DNA of 48,810 nucleotides from an uncultured Gammaproteobacteria bacterium (lineage in GTDB: Bacteria > Pseudomonadota > Gammaproteobacteria > Poriferisulfidales > GCA-002705445): positions 1 through 48,810 of the forward strand of contig CAJXAV010000006.1 in NCBI GenBank assembly GCA_913050095.1. Direction: 5' to 3'. The notes beneath the pieces were generated by a model. The model did no database searches. It was given only the letters and a program-made list of their open reading frames with translations, and was not told the DNA's origin. The translations under genes and the position numbers were made by a program. Shown piece by piece: positions 18,342 through 26,666 of this stretch. Every line of letters begins with the position of its first letter. Position 1 is the first letter of the stretch.

Positions 18342-20116
18342 TGAGAACATATTATTGTAATCAAATAAATGAATCGCAAATTGAAAGTGAAGTTCAAGTT
18401 TGTGGCTGGGTAAATAAAATAAGAGATCACGGTGGAGTAATTTTTATAGATCTTAGAGATATAAAAGGCTTAGTGCAAATCGTAGTTAACCCAGACAACA
18501 AAAATCTTTTTAATTTAGCGGAATCTATTAGAAGTGAATATATTATTTCAGTAACAGGCAAGCCTAGACTAAGACCACCTGGATCTGAAAATTTAAAAAT
18601 TGATTCTGGAAAAGTCGAAATTGTAAGTTCACAATTAGAAATTTTATCGAAAGCCGAAACACCACCTTTTCAGTTTGGCGATGATGTTAATGAAGATAAC
18701 AGGCTAAAATATCGAGTTCATGATTTAAAAAGTAATAAGATGCAAAAAAATTTATCTGTTAGAAGTACTGTTGTTAAAATTATCAGGAATTATTTATCTC
18801 AGCTAGACTTTTTAGAAATAGAAACACCTATATTAACAAAAGCTACTCCTGAAGGAGCAAGAGATTATTTGGTGCCAAGCAGAGTTAACCAAGGTCAGTT
18901 TTATGCTTTGCCACAATCGCCACAACTTTTTAAACAAATGCTTATGATGTCAGGTTATGAGAAATATTATCAAATTGCAAAATGTTTTAGAGATGAGGAT
19001 TTAAGAGCTGATAGGCAGCCAGAATTTACCCAGCTTGATATAGAAATGTCTTTTATAGATCAAAACTATGTAATCGCGGTAATAGAAAAATTATTTGAAG
19101 AAATTTTTTTAGAAGTTTTAGATTTTAAAATTAATTTACCGATTGAACGAATAACTTATTCTGATTCAATGGATAGATTTGGATCAGATAGGCCGGATAT
19201 GAGAATACCATTTGAAATAAAAAATATAAATAATATTGTCAAAGACTGTGAGTTTAAAGTTTTTTCCGACCCTGCATCACAGGACGGCAAGAAAGTAAGC
19301 GCACTTTGTATTCCATCTGAAGCAAAATTATCACGAAGAGACATAGATTTGTATACAGATATAGCTATATCTAAAGGCTCGCAAGGACTTGCATATATAA
19401 AATGCAATGATGTAAAAGATTTAGATAACGGTCTGCAATCACCAATTATTAAGTTTTTAGACGCAAAGACAATTGAAAATATTTTAAAAGACGTCAATGC
19501 AACTAATGGCGACATTATATTTTTTAGCGCTGGACCTGATAGCCTTGTAAATAATATTTTAGGCTCACTAAGATGTAAAATAGCTGAAGACAAAAATTTA
19601 ATTAATGATGAATGGAAGTTTGTATGGGTAACTGATTTTCCAATGTTTGAACACGATATTGAAACAAAAAAATGGAAGTGTTTACATCACCCATTTACAA
19701 TGCCAGTTTTTACTAATACTGAAGATATTGAAAAAAATCCCCAATCACTTCTATCAAAGTCTTATGATTTAGTTTTAAATGGAACTGAGTTAGGTGGTGG
19801 ATCAATAAGAATAAATGATTCAGAGGTTCAAAACTCTATTTTTAATGTTCTTGGGTTAAATGATAAGGAAATTAAGAATCAGTTTGGTTTTTTTATTGAG
19901 TCAATGAAATATGGTTGCCCACCTCATGGAGGTATAGCATTTGGTTTAGATAGAATAATAATGTTAATTACTAAATCTAAATCTATAAGGGAGGTCATCG
20001 CGTTTCCAAAAACTCAAACCGCATCATGCTCGTTGACTGGCGCACCTGCAAATATTGACCAGGAACAGATTAATGATCTTGGATTAAAATTAAACAATAA
20101 AGATTTAAAAAAATGA
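18341..20116 (+). CDS. aspS: Aspartyl-tRNA synthetase
   Basis: Charges tRNA-Asp, and tRNA-Asn if the enzyme is non-discriminating. It has 591 residues, the full bacterial length with the inserted GAD domain (about residues 285-420). The N-terminal OB-fold reads CGWVNKIRDHGGVIFIDLRD; motif 2 is CFRDEDLRADRQPEFTQLD and motif 3 is GIAFGLDRIIMLI. The lethal-mutation-free motif 1 region ETPILTKATPEGARDYLVPS is intact. It overlaps the MOSC gene by one base and nudB by four. aspS-nudB-yebC is the classical gammaproteobacterial order. Confidence 0.96.
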   Translation: MRTYYCNQINESQIESEVQVCGWVNKIRDHGGVIFIDLRDIKGLVQIVVNPDNKNLFNLAESIRSEYIISVTGKPRLRPPGSENLKIDSGKVEIVSSQLEILSKAETPPFQFGDDVNEDNRLKYRVHDLKSNKMQKNLSVRSTVVKIIRNYLSQLDFLEIETPILTKATPEGARDYLVPSRVNQGQFYALPQSPQLFKQMLMMSGYEKYYQIAKCFRDEDLRADRQPEFTQLDIEMSFIDQNYVIAVIEKLFEEIFLEVLDFKINLPIERITYSDSMDRFGSDRPDMRIPFEIKNINNIVKDCEFKVFSDPASQDGKKVSALCIPSEAKLSRRDIDLYTDIAISKGSQGLAYIKCNDVKDLDNGLQSPIIKFLDAKTIENILKDVNATNGDIIFFSAGPDSLVNNILGSLRCKIAEDKNLINDEWKFVWVTDFPMFEHDIETKKWKCLHHPFTMPVFTNTEDIEKNPQSLLSKSYDLVLNGTELGGGSIRINDSEVQNSIFNVLGLNDKEIKNQFGFFIESMKYGCPPHGGIAFGLDRIIMLITKSKSIREVIAFPKTQTASCSLTGAPANIDQEQINDLGLKLNNKDLKK

Positions 20117-20532
20117 AGAAAATTCCAATATCAGTTTTAGTTTTAATATATACGAAAAAAAAAGATATATTAATTTTAAAGAAAAAAAATAATAAAGATT
20201 TATGGCAATCTGTTACAGGCAGTATTAATAAGGGAGAAAGTCTAATTGATGCCGCAAAAAGAGAAGTCTATGAAGAGACAGGCCTAAATACTGACAATAT
20301 TGTGGATTGTAACAAAAACTATATTTTCGAGATCTACGATATGTGGAAACATAAGTATGAAGATGAAGTTACTCATAATACTGAACATGTTTTTTTGCTT
20401 GAGCTTGACGATAAAATAGATATTTCATTAGATAGTGATGAACATGTTTCATATGAGTGGACCTCAAGAGTAAAGGCAGCGGAAAAAGTTTTTTCACATA
20501 CAAATAGGCAAGCTATTTTTGATTTAATTTAA
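20113..20532 (+). CDS. nudB: Dihydroneopterin triphosphate diphosphatase NudB
   Basis: A 139-residue Nudix hydrolase that removes pyrophosphate from dihydroneopterin triphosphate in folate synthesis. The Nudix box is complete: G at GSINKGESLIDAAKREVYEE followed by TGL, about residues 36-58, holding the REVYEE metal-binding core. The start overlaps the aspS stop (ATGA). The exact substrate follows from position between aspS and yebC, as in E. coli; the sequence alone shows only a Nudix enzyme. Confidence 0.88.
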   Translation: MKKIPISVLVLIYTKKKDILILKKKNNKDLWQSVTGSINKGESLIDAAKREVYEETGLNTDNIVDCNKNYIFEIYDMWKHKYEDEVTHNTEHVFLLELDDKIDISLDSDEHVSYEWTSRVKAAEKVFSHTNRQAIFDLI

Positions 20533-20556
20533 TTAAATATTTTATAAAGAGGTTAT

Positions 20557-21282
20557 ATGGCAGGACATAGTAAATGGGCAAATATTCAACATAGAAAAAA
20601 GAGACAAGATGCTAAACGCGGAAAACTATTTACAAAACTTATAAAAGAAATAACAGTTGCTGCAAGAGAAGGTGGAGGTGACCCCGATTCAAACCCAAGA
20701 TTACGTCTTGCACTTGATAAAGCTTTCTCTGGAAATATGAATAAAGACACCATAGAAAAAGCTATCAATAGAGGCACTGGAAATCTTGAAGGAGTTAACT
20801 ATGAAGAATTAACCTATGAAGGCTACAGCTCATCCGGAGCAGCTTTAATAGTTGAATGCGTTACAGATAACAAGAATAGGACTGTTGCAGAGGTAAGGCA
20901 TATATTCTCAAAATATTCAGGTAATTTAGGCAGTTCGGGTTCAGTAGCATATCTTTTCAAAAAATTGGGCGTCATTACCTACGAAAGTACAGATAACGCA
21001 GAAGAAATAATGGATCTTGCAATTGAAAATAACGCTATTGATATAGTTCATGAAAAAAATTATGTTGAAATTCATACAGATAAGTCTGATTATTTAGGTA
21101 TTGCCGAAGTTTTAAAAAGTAATAATTTTATTTTTGATAGCGCTGATTTAGAGATGCACGCCGATACAAAAATTGAATTAAACCCAGAAAATACAGAATC
21201 ATTCATAAAATTTATTGATGCGCTTGAAGATTTAGACGACGTTCAAAATGTTTATACAAATGCCGAATATTCAGAAGAATAA
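20557..21282 (+). CDS. yebC: YebC/PmpR family transcriptional and translational regulator
   Basis: A 241-residue DNA/RNA-associated protein of the YebC family. The N-terminus AGHSKWANIQHRKKRQDAKRGK is the family hallmark (MAGHSKWANI seen directly), and the central GNLGSSGSVAYLFKK is equally typical. Members regulate transcription or relieve ribosome stalling at proline-rich stretches. It has its own AGAGG ribosome site before the ATG. In most gammaproteobacteria ruvC follows; here a different nuclease gene does. Confidence 0.95.
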   Translation: MAGHSKWANIQHRKKRQDAKRGKLFTKLIKEITVAAREGGGDPDSNPRLRLALDKAFSGNMNKDTIEKAINRGTGNLEGVNYEELTYEGYSSSGAALIVECVTDNKNRTVAEVRHIFSKYSGNLGSSGSVAYLFKKLGVITYESTDNAEEIMDLAIENNAIDIVHEKNYVEIHTDKSDYLGIAEVLKSNNFIFDSADLEMHADTKIELNPENTESFIKFIDALEDLDDVQNVYTNAEYSEE

Positions 21283-21328
21283 AATTAAAGTAGAATATAA
21301 TTTTTAGTATTAATACGGAGACAAAGAA

Positions 21329-21643
21329 ATGTCAAAAATGCAAAGAGATAAGGGTAAGCGTTTTGAGAGAGAAGTTGTAAATACACTTAAAGAATCTGGT
21401 TTTTTTAGTGCAAAAAGAATACCTTTATCAGGATTGCAAGAGGGGTTTAAAGGTGACATTCTTTTAAAAAGAAATGAAACATCAAAAGAACTTCTCGGAG
21501 AATGTAAAAGTCGTGCTGGTGGATTTAAATTAATTTATGATGCTAAAGAACAAGATGACGCAGATATTTTATTTATTAAGCAAGATAGAAAGCCCGTACT
21601 AGTAGTTATGTCTTTAGAAGATTATATAAAAGGTGATTTTTAA
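21329..21643 (+). CDS. PD-(D/E)XK nuclease resembling Hjc-type Holliday junction resolvases
   Basis: A 104-residue protein with the compact core of Hjc-like and phage PD-(D/E)XK resolvases. In order: RDKGKRFEREVV (Glu13 matching the ERE motif helix), the substrate-loop segment RIPLSG, the catalytic Asp43 in FKGDILL, and Glu58-Cys-Lys60 in LLGECKSRAGG; then a helix and a final strand (PVLVVMSLEDY). GGAG at 21317-21320 sets the start at 21329. The gene occupies the slot between yebC and ybgC that holds ruvC-ruvA-ruvB in Pseudomonas-type genomes, so junction cleavage is a natural guess. A different nuclease role or a phage-derived gene remains possible. Confidence 0.75.
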   Translation: MSKMQRDKGKRFEREVVNTLKESGFFSAKRIPLSGLQEGFKGDILLKRNETSKELLGECKSRAGGFKLIYDAKEQDDADILFIKQDRKPVLVVMSLEDYIKGDF

Positions 21644-21653
21644 ATAATAACAT

Positions 21654-22067
21654 ATGTTATCAAAAAAAATTGATATAAGAGTTTATTACGAAGATACTGA
21701 TTCAGGAGGAATAGTATATTATGCAAACTACTTTAAATTTACAGAAAGATGTAGAACAGAATTGCTAAGAGATTTCGGACTAAATCAAACAGATATTTTT
21801 AATAAACATAATATAAAGTTCATTGTTCATAGCGTTTCTATGGAATATATTAATCCATCTTATTTAGATGACATGTTAACAGTAGAAACCTCAATTTCGT
21901 TTACAAAAAAAGCATCTATAGAATTTGATCAAAAAATTTATAAGATTTTAGGAAATAATAAAATTGATATAATTAAATCTAAATGTAAAATAGTATCAAT
22001 TGATAGTAATCTAAAAATAAAAGCCATGCCTAGTGATATCTTAAAAAAATTTTTGGAGGTTAAATGA
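21654..22067 (+). CDS. ybgC: Tol-Pal associated acyl-CoA thioesterase YbgC
   Basis: A 137-residue hot-dog fold thioesterase. The active-site region VYYEDTDSGGIVYYANYF has the catalytic Asp in the conserved YxDTDxxGxVYYxNY motif, followed by ERCRTELLRDFG. It hydrolyses short acyl-CoA or acyl-ACP thioesters and is nearly always the first gene of the tol-pal cluster. Its end overlaps tolQ by four bases (ATGA). The start follows the nuclease gene by 10 bases without an obvious ribosome site. Confidence 0.93.
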   Translation: MLSKKIDIRVYYEDTDSGGIVYYANYFKFTERCRTELLRDFGLNQTDIFNKHNIKFIVHSVSMEYINPSYLDDMLTVETSISFTKKASIEFDQKIYKILGNNKIDIIKSKCKIVSIDSNLKIKAMPSDILKKFLEVK

Positions 22068-22759
22068 ATAGTCTTATTCACCTAGCTTTGAATGCAAGTT
22101 TTTTAGTTCAAATAGTAATGATAGTTCTTCTTTGTTTGTCAATATGGAGCTGGGTAATAATAATAAATAAGCGTAAAGAGTTAAAAATTATCTTAGAAAA
22201 TACTATAAAATTTAATCAAAAAATATGGTCAGGCTTTCAAATGCATAAATATTATGTGCAAATTAAAGATAAAAGAAATAAAACACCAATAGAAGAGATT
22301 TTTTACGCCGGCTGGAATAGGTATGAAACTCTACATAATGAACAAAAAATTATAACACCAGAAAGAATACCACAAACATCACTAAGAGCTATGCAAGTTG
22401 CTATATCTATTGAAAATGAATCTTTAGAAACAGATTTGCAAACACTAGCAACAATTGCTTCTGTTAGCCCATACATTGGTTTGTTAGGTACTGTATGGGG
22501 AATTATGAATTCATTTCAATCTTTAAGCCAGACTTCACAAACAACAATAGCACTTGTAGCGCCAGGTATATCTGAAGCTTTAATAGCTACTGCTTTAGGC
22601 CTTATAGCAGCTATTCCTGCAGTCATTGCTTATAACAAATTTAATCGCGATATTTCCATGATAATTTCAAGGTATGAGAATTTTGCAGAGGAATTAACAG
22701 AGATCTTACAGAGAGATAATATTCCTATAAAGGAAGAAAATAATGAGACGCCAAAGTAA
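22064..22759 (+). CDS. tolQ: Tol-Pal system protein TolQ
   Basis: An inner-membrane proton-channel subunit of 231 residues that, with TolR, energises TolA for outer-membrane constriction at division. The first helix (LVQIVMIVLLCLSIWSWVIII) is followed by a cytoplasmic loop and two C-terminal helices: SPYIGLLGTVWGIMNSF and ATALGLIAAIPAVIAYN, the conserved ExbB/MotA/TolQ core with its Thr residues. Overlaps ybgC by 4 bases and tolR by 17 bases, so the complex is made in a coupled way. Confidence 0.95.
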   Translation: MNSLIHLALNASFLVQIVMIVLLCLSIWSWVIIINKRKELKIILENTIKFNQKIWSGFQMHKYYVQIKDKRNKTPIEEIFYAGWNRYETLHNEQKIITPERIPQTSLRAMQVAISIENESLETDLQTLATIASVSPYIGLLGTVWGIMNSFQSLSQTSQTTIALVAPGISEALIATALGLIAAIPAVIAYNKFNRDISMIISRYENFAEELTEILQRDNIPIKEENNETPK

Positions 22760-23168
22760 AAAAAAGCTTTTAGCAGAAATTAATATAGTTCCATATATAG
22801 ATGTAATGTTAGTTTTACTTTTAGTTTTTATGATTACAACTCCATTATTATACCAAGGACTTGAAGTTGATTTGCCAACTACAGAAGCTAATGAAATTGA
22901 TATTAGCGAATTTGAAGAACCACTGATTGTTGAAATAAATTCAAAGGGATTAATTAGAGTAATTCAAAAAGATAATTTCAATGAAACAGTCTCTGAAAAA
23001 GATTTGGCAAACACTATTATATCTATATATAAAAATAAAAAAATAGATAAAGTATATGTAAAGGGAGATAAAAAAATAGAATATGAAAAAGTAATTAGGT
23101 TAATTTCAATTTTAAATGAAGGTGGTGTTGAAAATATTGGCTTAATAACTTTACCAGTAAATGAATAA
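22743..23168 (+). CDS. tolR: Tol-Pal system protein TolR
   Basis: A 141-residue protein of the ExbD/TolR family with a short cytoplasmic head, one helix and a periplasmic domain. The proton-carrying aspartate is in the segment INIVPYIDVMLVLLLVFMIT (Asp at about residue 19), just where the membrane helix begins. The periplasmic part ends with the strand GGVENIGLITLPV typical of the family. Overlaps tolA by 8 bases. Confidence 0.95.
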   Translation: MRRQSKKKLLAEINIVPYIDVMLVLLLVFMITTPLLYQGLEVDLPTTEANEIDISEFEEPLIVEINSKGLIRVIQKDNFNETVSEKDLANTIISIYKNKKIDKVYVKGDKKIEYEKVIRLISILNEGGVENIGLITLPVNE

Positions 23169-23967
23169 AAGTAATAAAAAAAATATAGTAATCGCGTTTA
23201 AAGTATTTATTATTCATATAATCATAATATTTATTTTAGACATAAATTTATCCGCTATTATTAAAAATGATAGAAGTAATTTTAATGAAAAAAATAATGC
23301 TCAATTTTTAAATTTAAAAAGTATAAGCATGGAAGAGCTTCAAAATAAAAGACGTGCAATAGAAATTGAAAAAAAAAGATTACAAGATTTGAAAAGAAAA
23401 AGATTGGCAGAGCAAAAAAGAAAAAAGAAGTTAGCTGAAGAGAAAAAAAAGAAGCTAGCTGAAGAGAAAAAAAAGAAGTTAGCTGAAGAGAAGAAGAAAA
23501 AACTTGACGAGCAAAAAAGAAAAAAGAAGCTAGCTGAAGAAAAGAAAAAAAAGGAATTAGAGGACTTAAAGAACGATGAGATTGAAAAACTTGCAAAATA
23601 TGAACTTGAGAAGTTAGAGCGAGAACTATTAGAAATTGAAAGAATTGAGACTTTAATCAAAAATCAGAATATTCGTAATGCTCAACTTACAGATGCTGAA
23701 AAGAAATATATACTTACTATTAAGGCAAAGATCGAGAATAACTGGCTTGTTCCACATGATTCAAGATATGATAAAATATGTACAGTTATAGTTAATCAGC
23801 TTCCAAGTGGCAAGGTAACTAATGTTAAAGTTCACGGTTGCAAAGGCGATAGTCTTTATATTGATTCATTAATAAATGCCGTCTGGAAGTCTAGTCCTTT
23901 GCCAATAGCTCCTGATATAGAAGTTTTTCAGGAAAATATTGTATTACAGTTTGTAGGACCACAATAA
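23161..23967 (+). CDS. tolA: Tol-Pal system protein TolA
   Basis: A 268-residue inner-membrane protein that spans the periplasm and contacts TolB and Pal. The N-terminal anchor helix is VFIIHIIIIFILDINLSAII; residues about 55-160 form a very Lys/Glu-rich helix (domain II) with near-perfect repeats of KKLAEEKK; the C-terminal domain (about 175-268) contains the expected IENNWLVPHDSRYDK start and TNVKVHGCKGD with a paired cysteine, Cys at CTVIV and CKGD. Domain II is short compared with E. coli TolA (421 residues in total). Low conservation of domain II is normal. Confidence 0.93.
   Translation: MNKSNKKNIVIAFKVFIIHIIIIFILDINLSAIIKNDRSNFNEKNNAQFLNLKSISMEELQNKRRAIEIEKKRLQDLKRKRLAEQKRKKKLAEEKKKKLAEEKKKKLAEEKKKKLDEQKRKKKLAEEKKKKELEDLKNDEIEKLAKYELEKLERELLEIERIETLIKNQNIRNAQLTDAEKKYILTIKAKIENNWLVPHDSRYDKICTVIVNQLPSGKVTNVKVHGCKGDSLYIDSLINAVWKSSPLPIAPDIEVFQENIVLQFVGPQ
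23425..23547 (+). repeat. In-frame 24-bp tandem repeat in tolA
   Basis: Three contiguous copies of a 24-bp unit beginning AAGAAG(T/C)TAGCTGAAGAG start at 23425, 23449 and 23473; a degenerate unit (27 bp) follows at 23497 and another good unit at 23524. Each encodes KKLAEEKK and extends the rigid helix of TolA domain II by about 1.2 nm. Unit length is a multiple of three, so copy-number change would keep the frame. Confidence 0.85.
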
Positions 23968-25245
23968 ATGAAAAAAATTTTTACAACTTTTGTTCTTTAT
24001 TTTATGATTTCAGCTAATGCTCATTCAGAGTTAACAATAAAGATTGATAGAGCTGAAATTGGAGCGCTACCAATCATGGTTAAAGTTAGCAATAATTTAC
24101 CAAATATTTCCTCAAATAAAATTAAAGAAATTATTGAAAATGACTTATATGGAAGTGGTTATTTTACTGTTCTAGACTCTTCAAAAATTAGTGGTAAATT
24201 TGAAAATAAAGATACTAAATATGCCTTACTTAGTCTCGCTGGTGCAAACTTCTTTTTAGATTCTAAAATTTACAACGAAAACTCGAATACATATATTAGG
24301 TTTGATCTTTATAATATTATAAAAAAAGAGTTAGTTATATCCTATAAAATAAATTTAAAAAATAATAATATTAGAAAAATTGCACATACAATAAGCAATG
24401 TTATTTTTGAGGAAATTACAGGTATAAAAGGAATATTTGATACAAAAATTGCTTACATAAGTACCGAAATAAAAAAAAATGCAAATAAAAAGATATATAA
24501 ATTACATGTTGCTGATATAGATGGCCATAATTCCATTGCAATTTATAAGTCTTCAAAGCAAATCATGTCGCCAACATGGTCACCAAAAAATGACAAAATT
24601 GCGTATGTTTCTTTTGAAAATAATAGACCTGAAATTTTTATTCAAACATTAGAAACGGGAGAAAGAATAAAATTAGATAATAATAAAAAATCTTCAAGCG
24701 CTCCTGCTTGGTCCCCCAATGGAAATTTTATGGCTTATACTTCTTCAGTTAATGGTAATTTAGAAATTTTTGTTTATAGTTTTGTGTCGAAATCTGATAG
24801 ACGTATTACAAATAGTATAGGTATTGATACAGAGGCTGAGTGGAATATCAATAATAAGGAGATTTTTTTTACCTCAGATAGAAGCGGAAAACCACACATA
24901 TATATAAAATCTATAAATAGTGGAAAAGCAAAAAGATTAACATTTGAAGGAACCTATAACGCTGATGCTAATTTATCTTCAGATGGAAAAGAGCTATCTT
25001 TAGTACATAATAATGGTAGTGGGCATAAAATTGGAATATTATCACTCAAAGATAATTTTCTTAAAGTTATATCAAATGGAAAATTAGATGAGGCTCCAAG
25101 CTTTGCTCCAAATAATAAAATGGTTTTATTTGCATCAAAAAAAATCCATAAAGGTATTCTTGTTGCTGCCAGTAATGATGGTAGAATAAGAAAGGAAATA
25201 GAGCTAGTTGGCGAAAACGTTAGAGAGCCAATCTGGTCACATTAG
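23968..25245 (+). CDS. tolB: Tol-Pal system periplasmic protein TolB
   Basis: A periplasmic beta-propeller protein of 425 residues that links TolA to Pal. A signal peptide (MKKIFTTFVLYFMISANAHS) precedes an N-terminal domain and six propeller blades, visible as repeats of the SPTWSPKNDKIAYVS, APAWSPNGNFMAYTS and AEWNINNKEIFFTSDRSG type. The start codon immediately follows the tolA stop. The blade repeat SFAPNNKMVLFAS near the end completes the propeller. Confidence 0.95.
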   Translation: MKKIFTTFVLYFMISANAHSELTIKIDRAEIGALPIMVKVSNNLPNISSNKIKEIIENDLYGSGYFTVLDSSKISGKFENKDTKYALLSLAGANFFLDSKIYNENSNTYIRFDLYNIIKKELVISYKINLKNNNIRKIAHTISNVIFEEITGIKGIFDTKIAYISTEIKKNANKKIYKLHVADIDGHNSIAIYKSSKQIMSPTWSPKNDKIAYVSFENNRPEIFIQTLETGERIKLDNNKKSSSAPAWSPNGNFMAYTSSVNGNLEIFVYSFVSKSDRRITNSIGIDTEAEWNINNKEIFFTSDRSGKPHIYIKSINSGKAKRLTFEGTYNADANLSSDGKELSLVHNNGSGHKIGILSLKDNFLKVISNGKLDEAPSFAPNNKMVLFASKKIHKGILVAASNDGRIRKEIELVGENVREPIWSH

Positions 25246-25267
25246 TCAACTTACAACGGAGTATGCT

Positions 25268-25822
25268 GTGTTCACAAGATTAACAAAAAACATTATTCTA
25301 TTACTTATTGGTATAACATTATCAGGTTGCAATGCTTTTTATCAAAAAGACCCCGATGTAATAGTAACTACCGAACCAATGTTGACTAAGTCTGATGGGG
25401 ACTCGGAGTCTTCTGTGGACAAGATAAAATCAGCAGAAAATGTGAATCTTGACTCAGTAGCTTCAAAAGGTTTTACCTTGGGAAATAATGTAATTTATTT
25501 TGAATATGATAAATATTCAATAGATAACGATAATGATAAAGAAATATTAAAAAGGTATTCAGATTACATGCGTAAATATAAAAAAGCGCAAATAAGAATA
25601 GAAGGGCATGCAGATGAAAGAGGTTCGCGCGCTTATAATTTGGCTTTAGGTGAAAAAAGAGCAGAAACAATTAAAGAAATTTTGCTAATAAATGGTGTGA
25701 AAAAGGATGCAGTAGAAGTAGTAAGCTATGGAGAAGAAAATCCAGCTGTTATCGGAACCAATGAGGACACACATTCATTAAATAGAAGAGTAGAAATAGT
25801 TTTTAGTAATACAGGAAAATAA
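25268..25822 (+). CDS. pal: Peptidoglycan-associated lipoprotein Pal
   Basis: An outer-membrane lipoprotein of 184 residues that grips peptidoglycan and completes the Tol-Pal bridge. I place the start at the GTG at 25268: GGAG at 25258-25261 has correct spacing, and the product then begins with a lipoprotein signal ending in LSGC, with Cys21 to be lipidated. Upstream in-frame starts within tolB would bury the signal. The OmpA-like domain has IRIEGHADERGSRAYNLALG with the conserved Asp and Arg that bind meso-diaminopimelate, and ends with LNRRVEIVFS. Confidence 0.95.
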   Translation: MFTRLTKNIILLLIGITLSGCNAFYQKDPDVIVTTEPMLTKSDGDSESSVDKIKSAENVNLDSVASKGFTLGNNVIYFEYDKYSIDNDNDKEILKRYSDYMRKYKKAQIRIEGHADERGSRAYNLALGEKRAETIKEILLINGVKKDAVEVVSYGEENPAVIGTNEDTHSLNRRVEIVFSNTGK

Positions 25823-25823
25823 A

Positions 25824-26654
25824 TTGATAAAGAAAATACTTTTTTTAGCCGCTCTCCTTGCAATATCTTCAAATTCATTTTCTAATGAAAATGAAGTCAT
25901 GATGCGTATGTATGAAAGACTCGAGATGGTAAGAGAACAAATGCAACAATTAACAGAAGAAAACCAGCAGCTTAATAATAAAATACAAAATTTACAAAAT
26001 CAGCAAGATAGACTATATCAGGATTTATCAAAAAAAATTCAAAAAATGCAAGAGGCTGTAGACGCTAATAATAAAAAAATAAAAAAAGAAAATATAATTA
26101 CATCAGATTTTAATAATGAAAAAGAAAATAAAAAAAGTGTTTTAAATAATAATGCAAATAAAAAAATTGAGAAAGAAAATATTATTCCTAAAGACGAAAG
26201 TGATCTTGATGTTGCAAAAATATACAAAAATGATAATTTTAAAAAAAACCTTGAAACCTATGAACTTAAGAGTGAAATTGAGTTGTACAGAAGTGCTTTC
26301 CAACTTGTAAAAGACAAGAACTATAAAGATGCTGAAGATTCTTTTAATGCATTTTTATTTTTATTTCCAGAAAGTAATTATGCCGCAAATGCACAATACT
26401 GGTTAAGCGAATCAATATATGCACAAGGTGACTATAAAAATGCAATGATAAATTTTGCTACAGTTATTGAGAATTATCCTAAAAGCAGCAAAATTGCTGA
26501 CGCTAAATTAAAAATTGGATATTGTTATTATTCGATAAAAAAATGGAAGGAAGCAAGGTTTATATTTTCTGGAATAAAAAAAGACTACCCCAATACAAGT
26601 TTGTCTCAACTTGCAGAAAAAAAAATAAAAAGCATGGATGTTGAGGGAAGATAA
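25824..26654 (+). CDS. cpoB: Cell division coordinator CpoB (YbgF)
   Basis: A periplasmic protein of 276 residues that couples Tol-Pal with peptidoglycan synthesis. It has a signal peptide (MIKKILFLAALLAISSNSFS), a coiled coil at about residues 30-75 (QMQQLTEENQQLNNKIQNLQ), a low-complexity Asn/Lys linker and three tetratricopeptide repeats near the C-terminus beginning YRSAFQLVKDKNYKDAEDSF. The start is a TTG at 25824, with AGGA at 25813-25816. Order after pal is standard. Confidence 0.93.
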   Translation: MIKKILFLAALLAISSNSFSNENEVMMRMYERLEMVREQMQQLTEENQQLNNKIQNLQNQQDRLYQDLSKKIQKMQEAVDANNKKIKKENIITSDFNNEKENKKSVLNNNANKKIEKENIIPKDESDLDVAKIYKNDNFKKNLETYELKSEIELYRSAFQLVKDKNYKDAEDSFNAFLFLFPESNYAANAQYWLSESIYAQGDYKNAMINFATVIENYPKSSKIADAKLKIGYCYYSIKKWKEARFIFSGIKKDYPNTSLSQLAEKKIKSMDVEGR

Positions 26655-26666
26655 GTAAAAAATATA

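Noticed and set aside
23425-23547. CRISPR-like spaced repeat
   Set aside because: Units are contiguous, coding and without unique spacers; no cas genes in the window.
23282-23660. Minus-strand open frames across tolA rich in Phe and Ser
   Set aside because: They are the antisense of the Lys/Glu-rich TolA helix (AAA/GAA codons read as TTT/TTC); no ribosome site and the plus-strand gene is certain.
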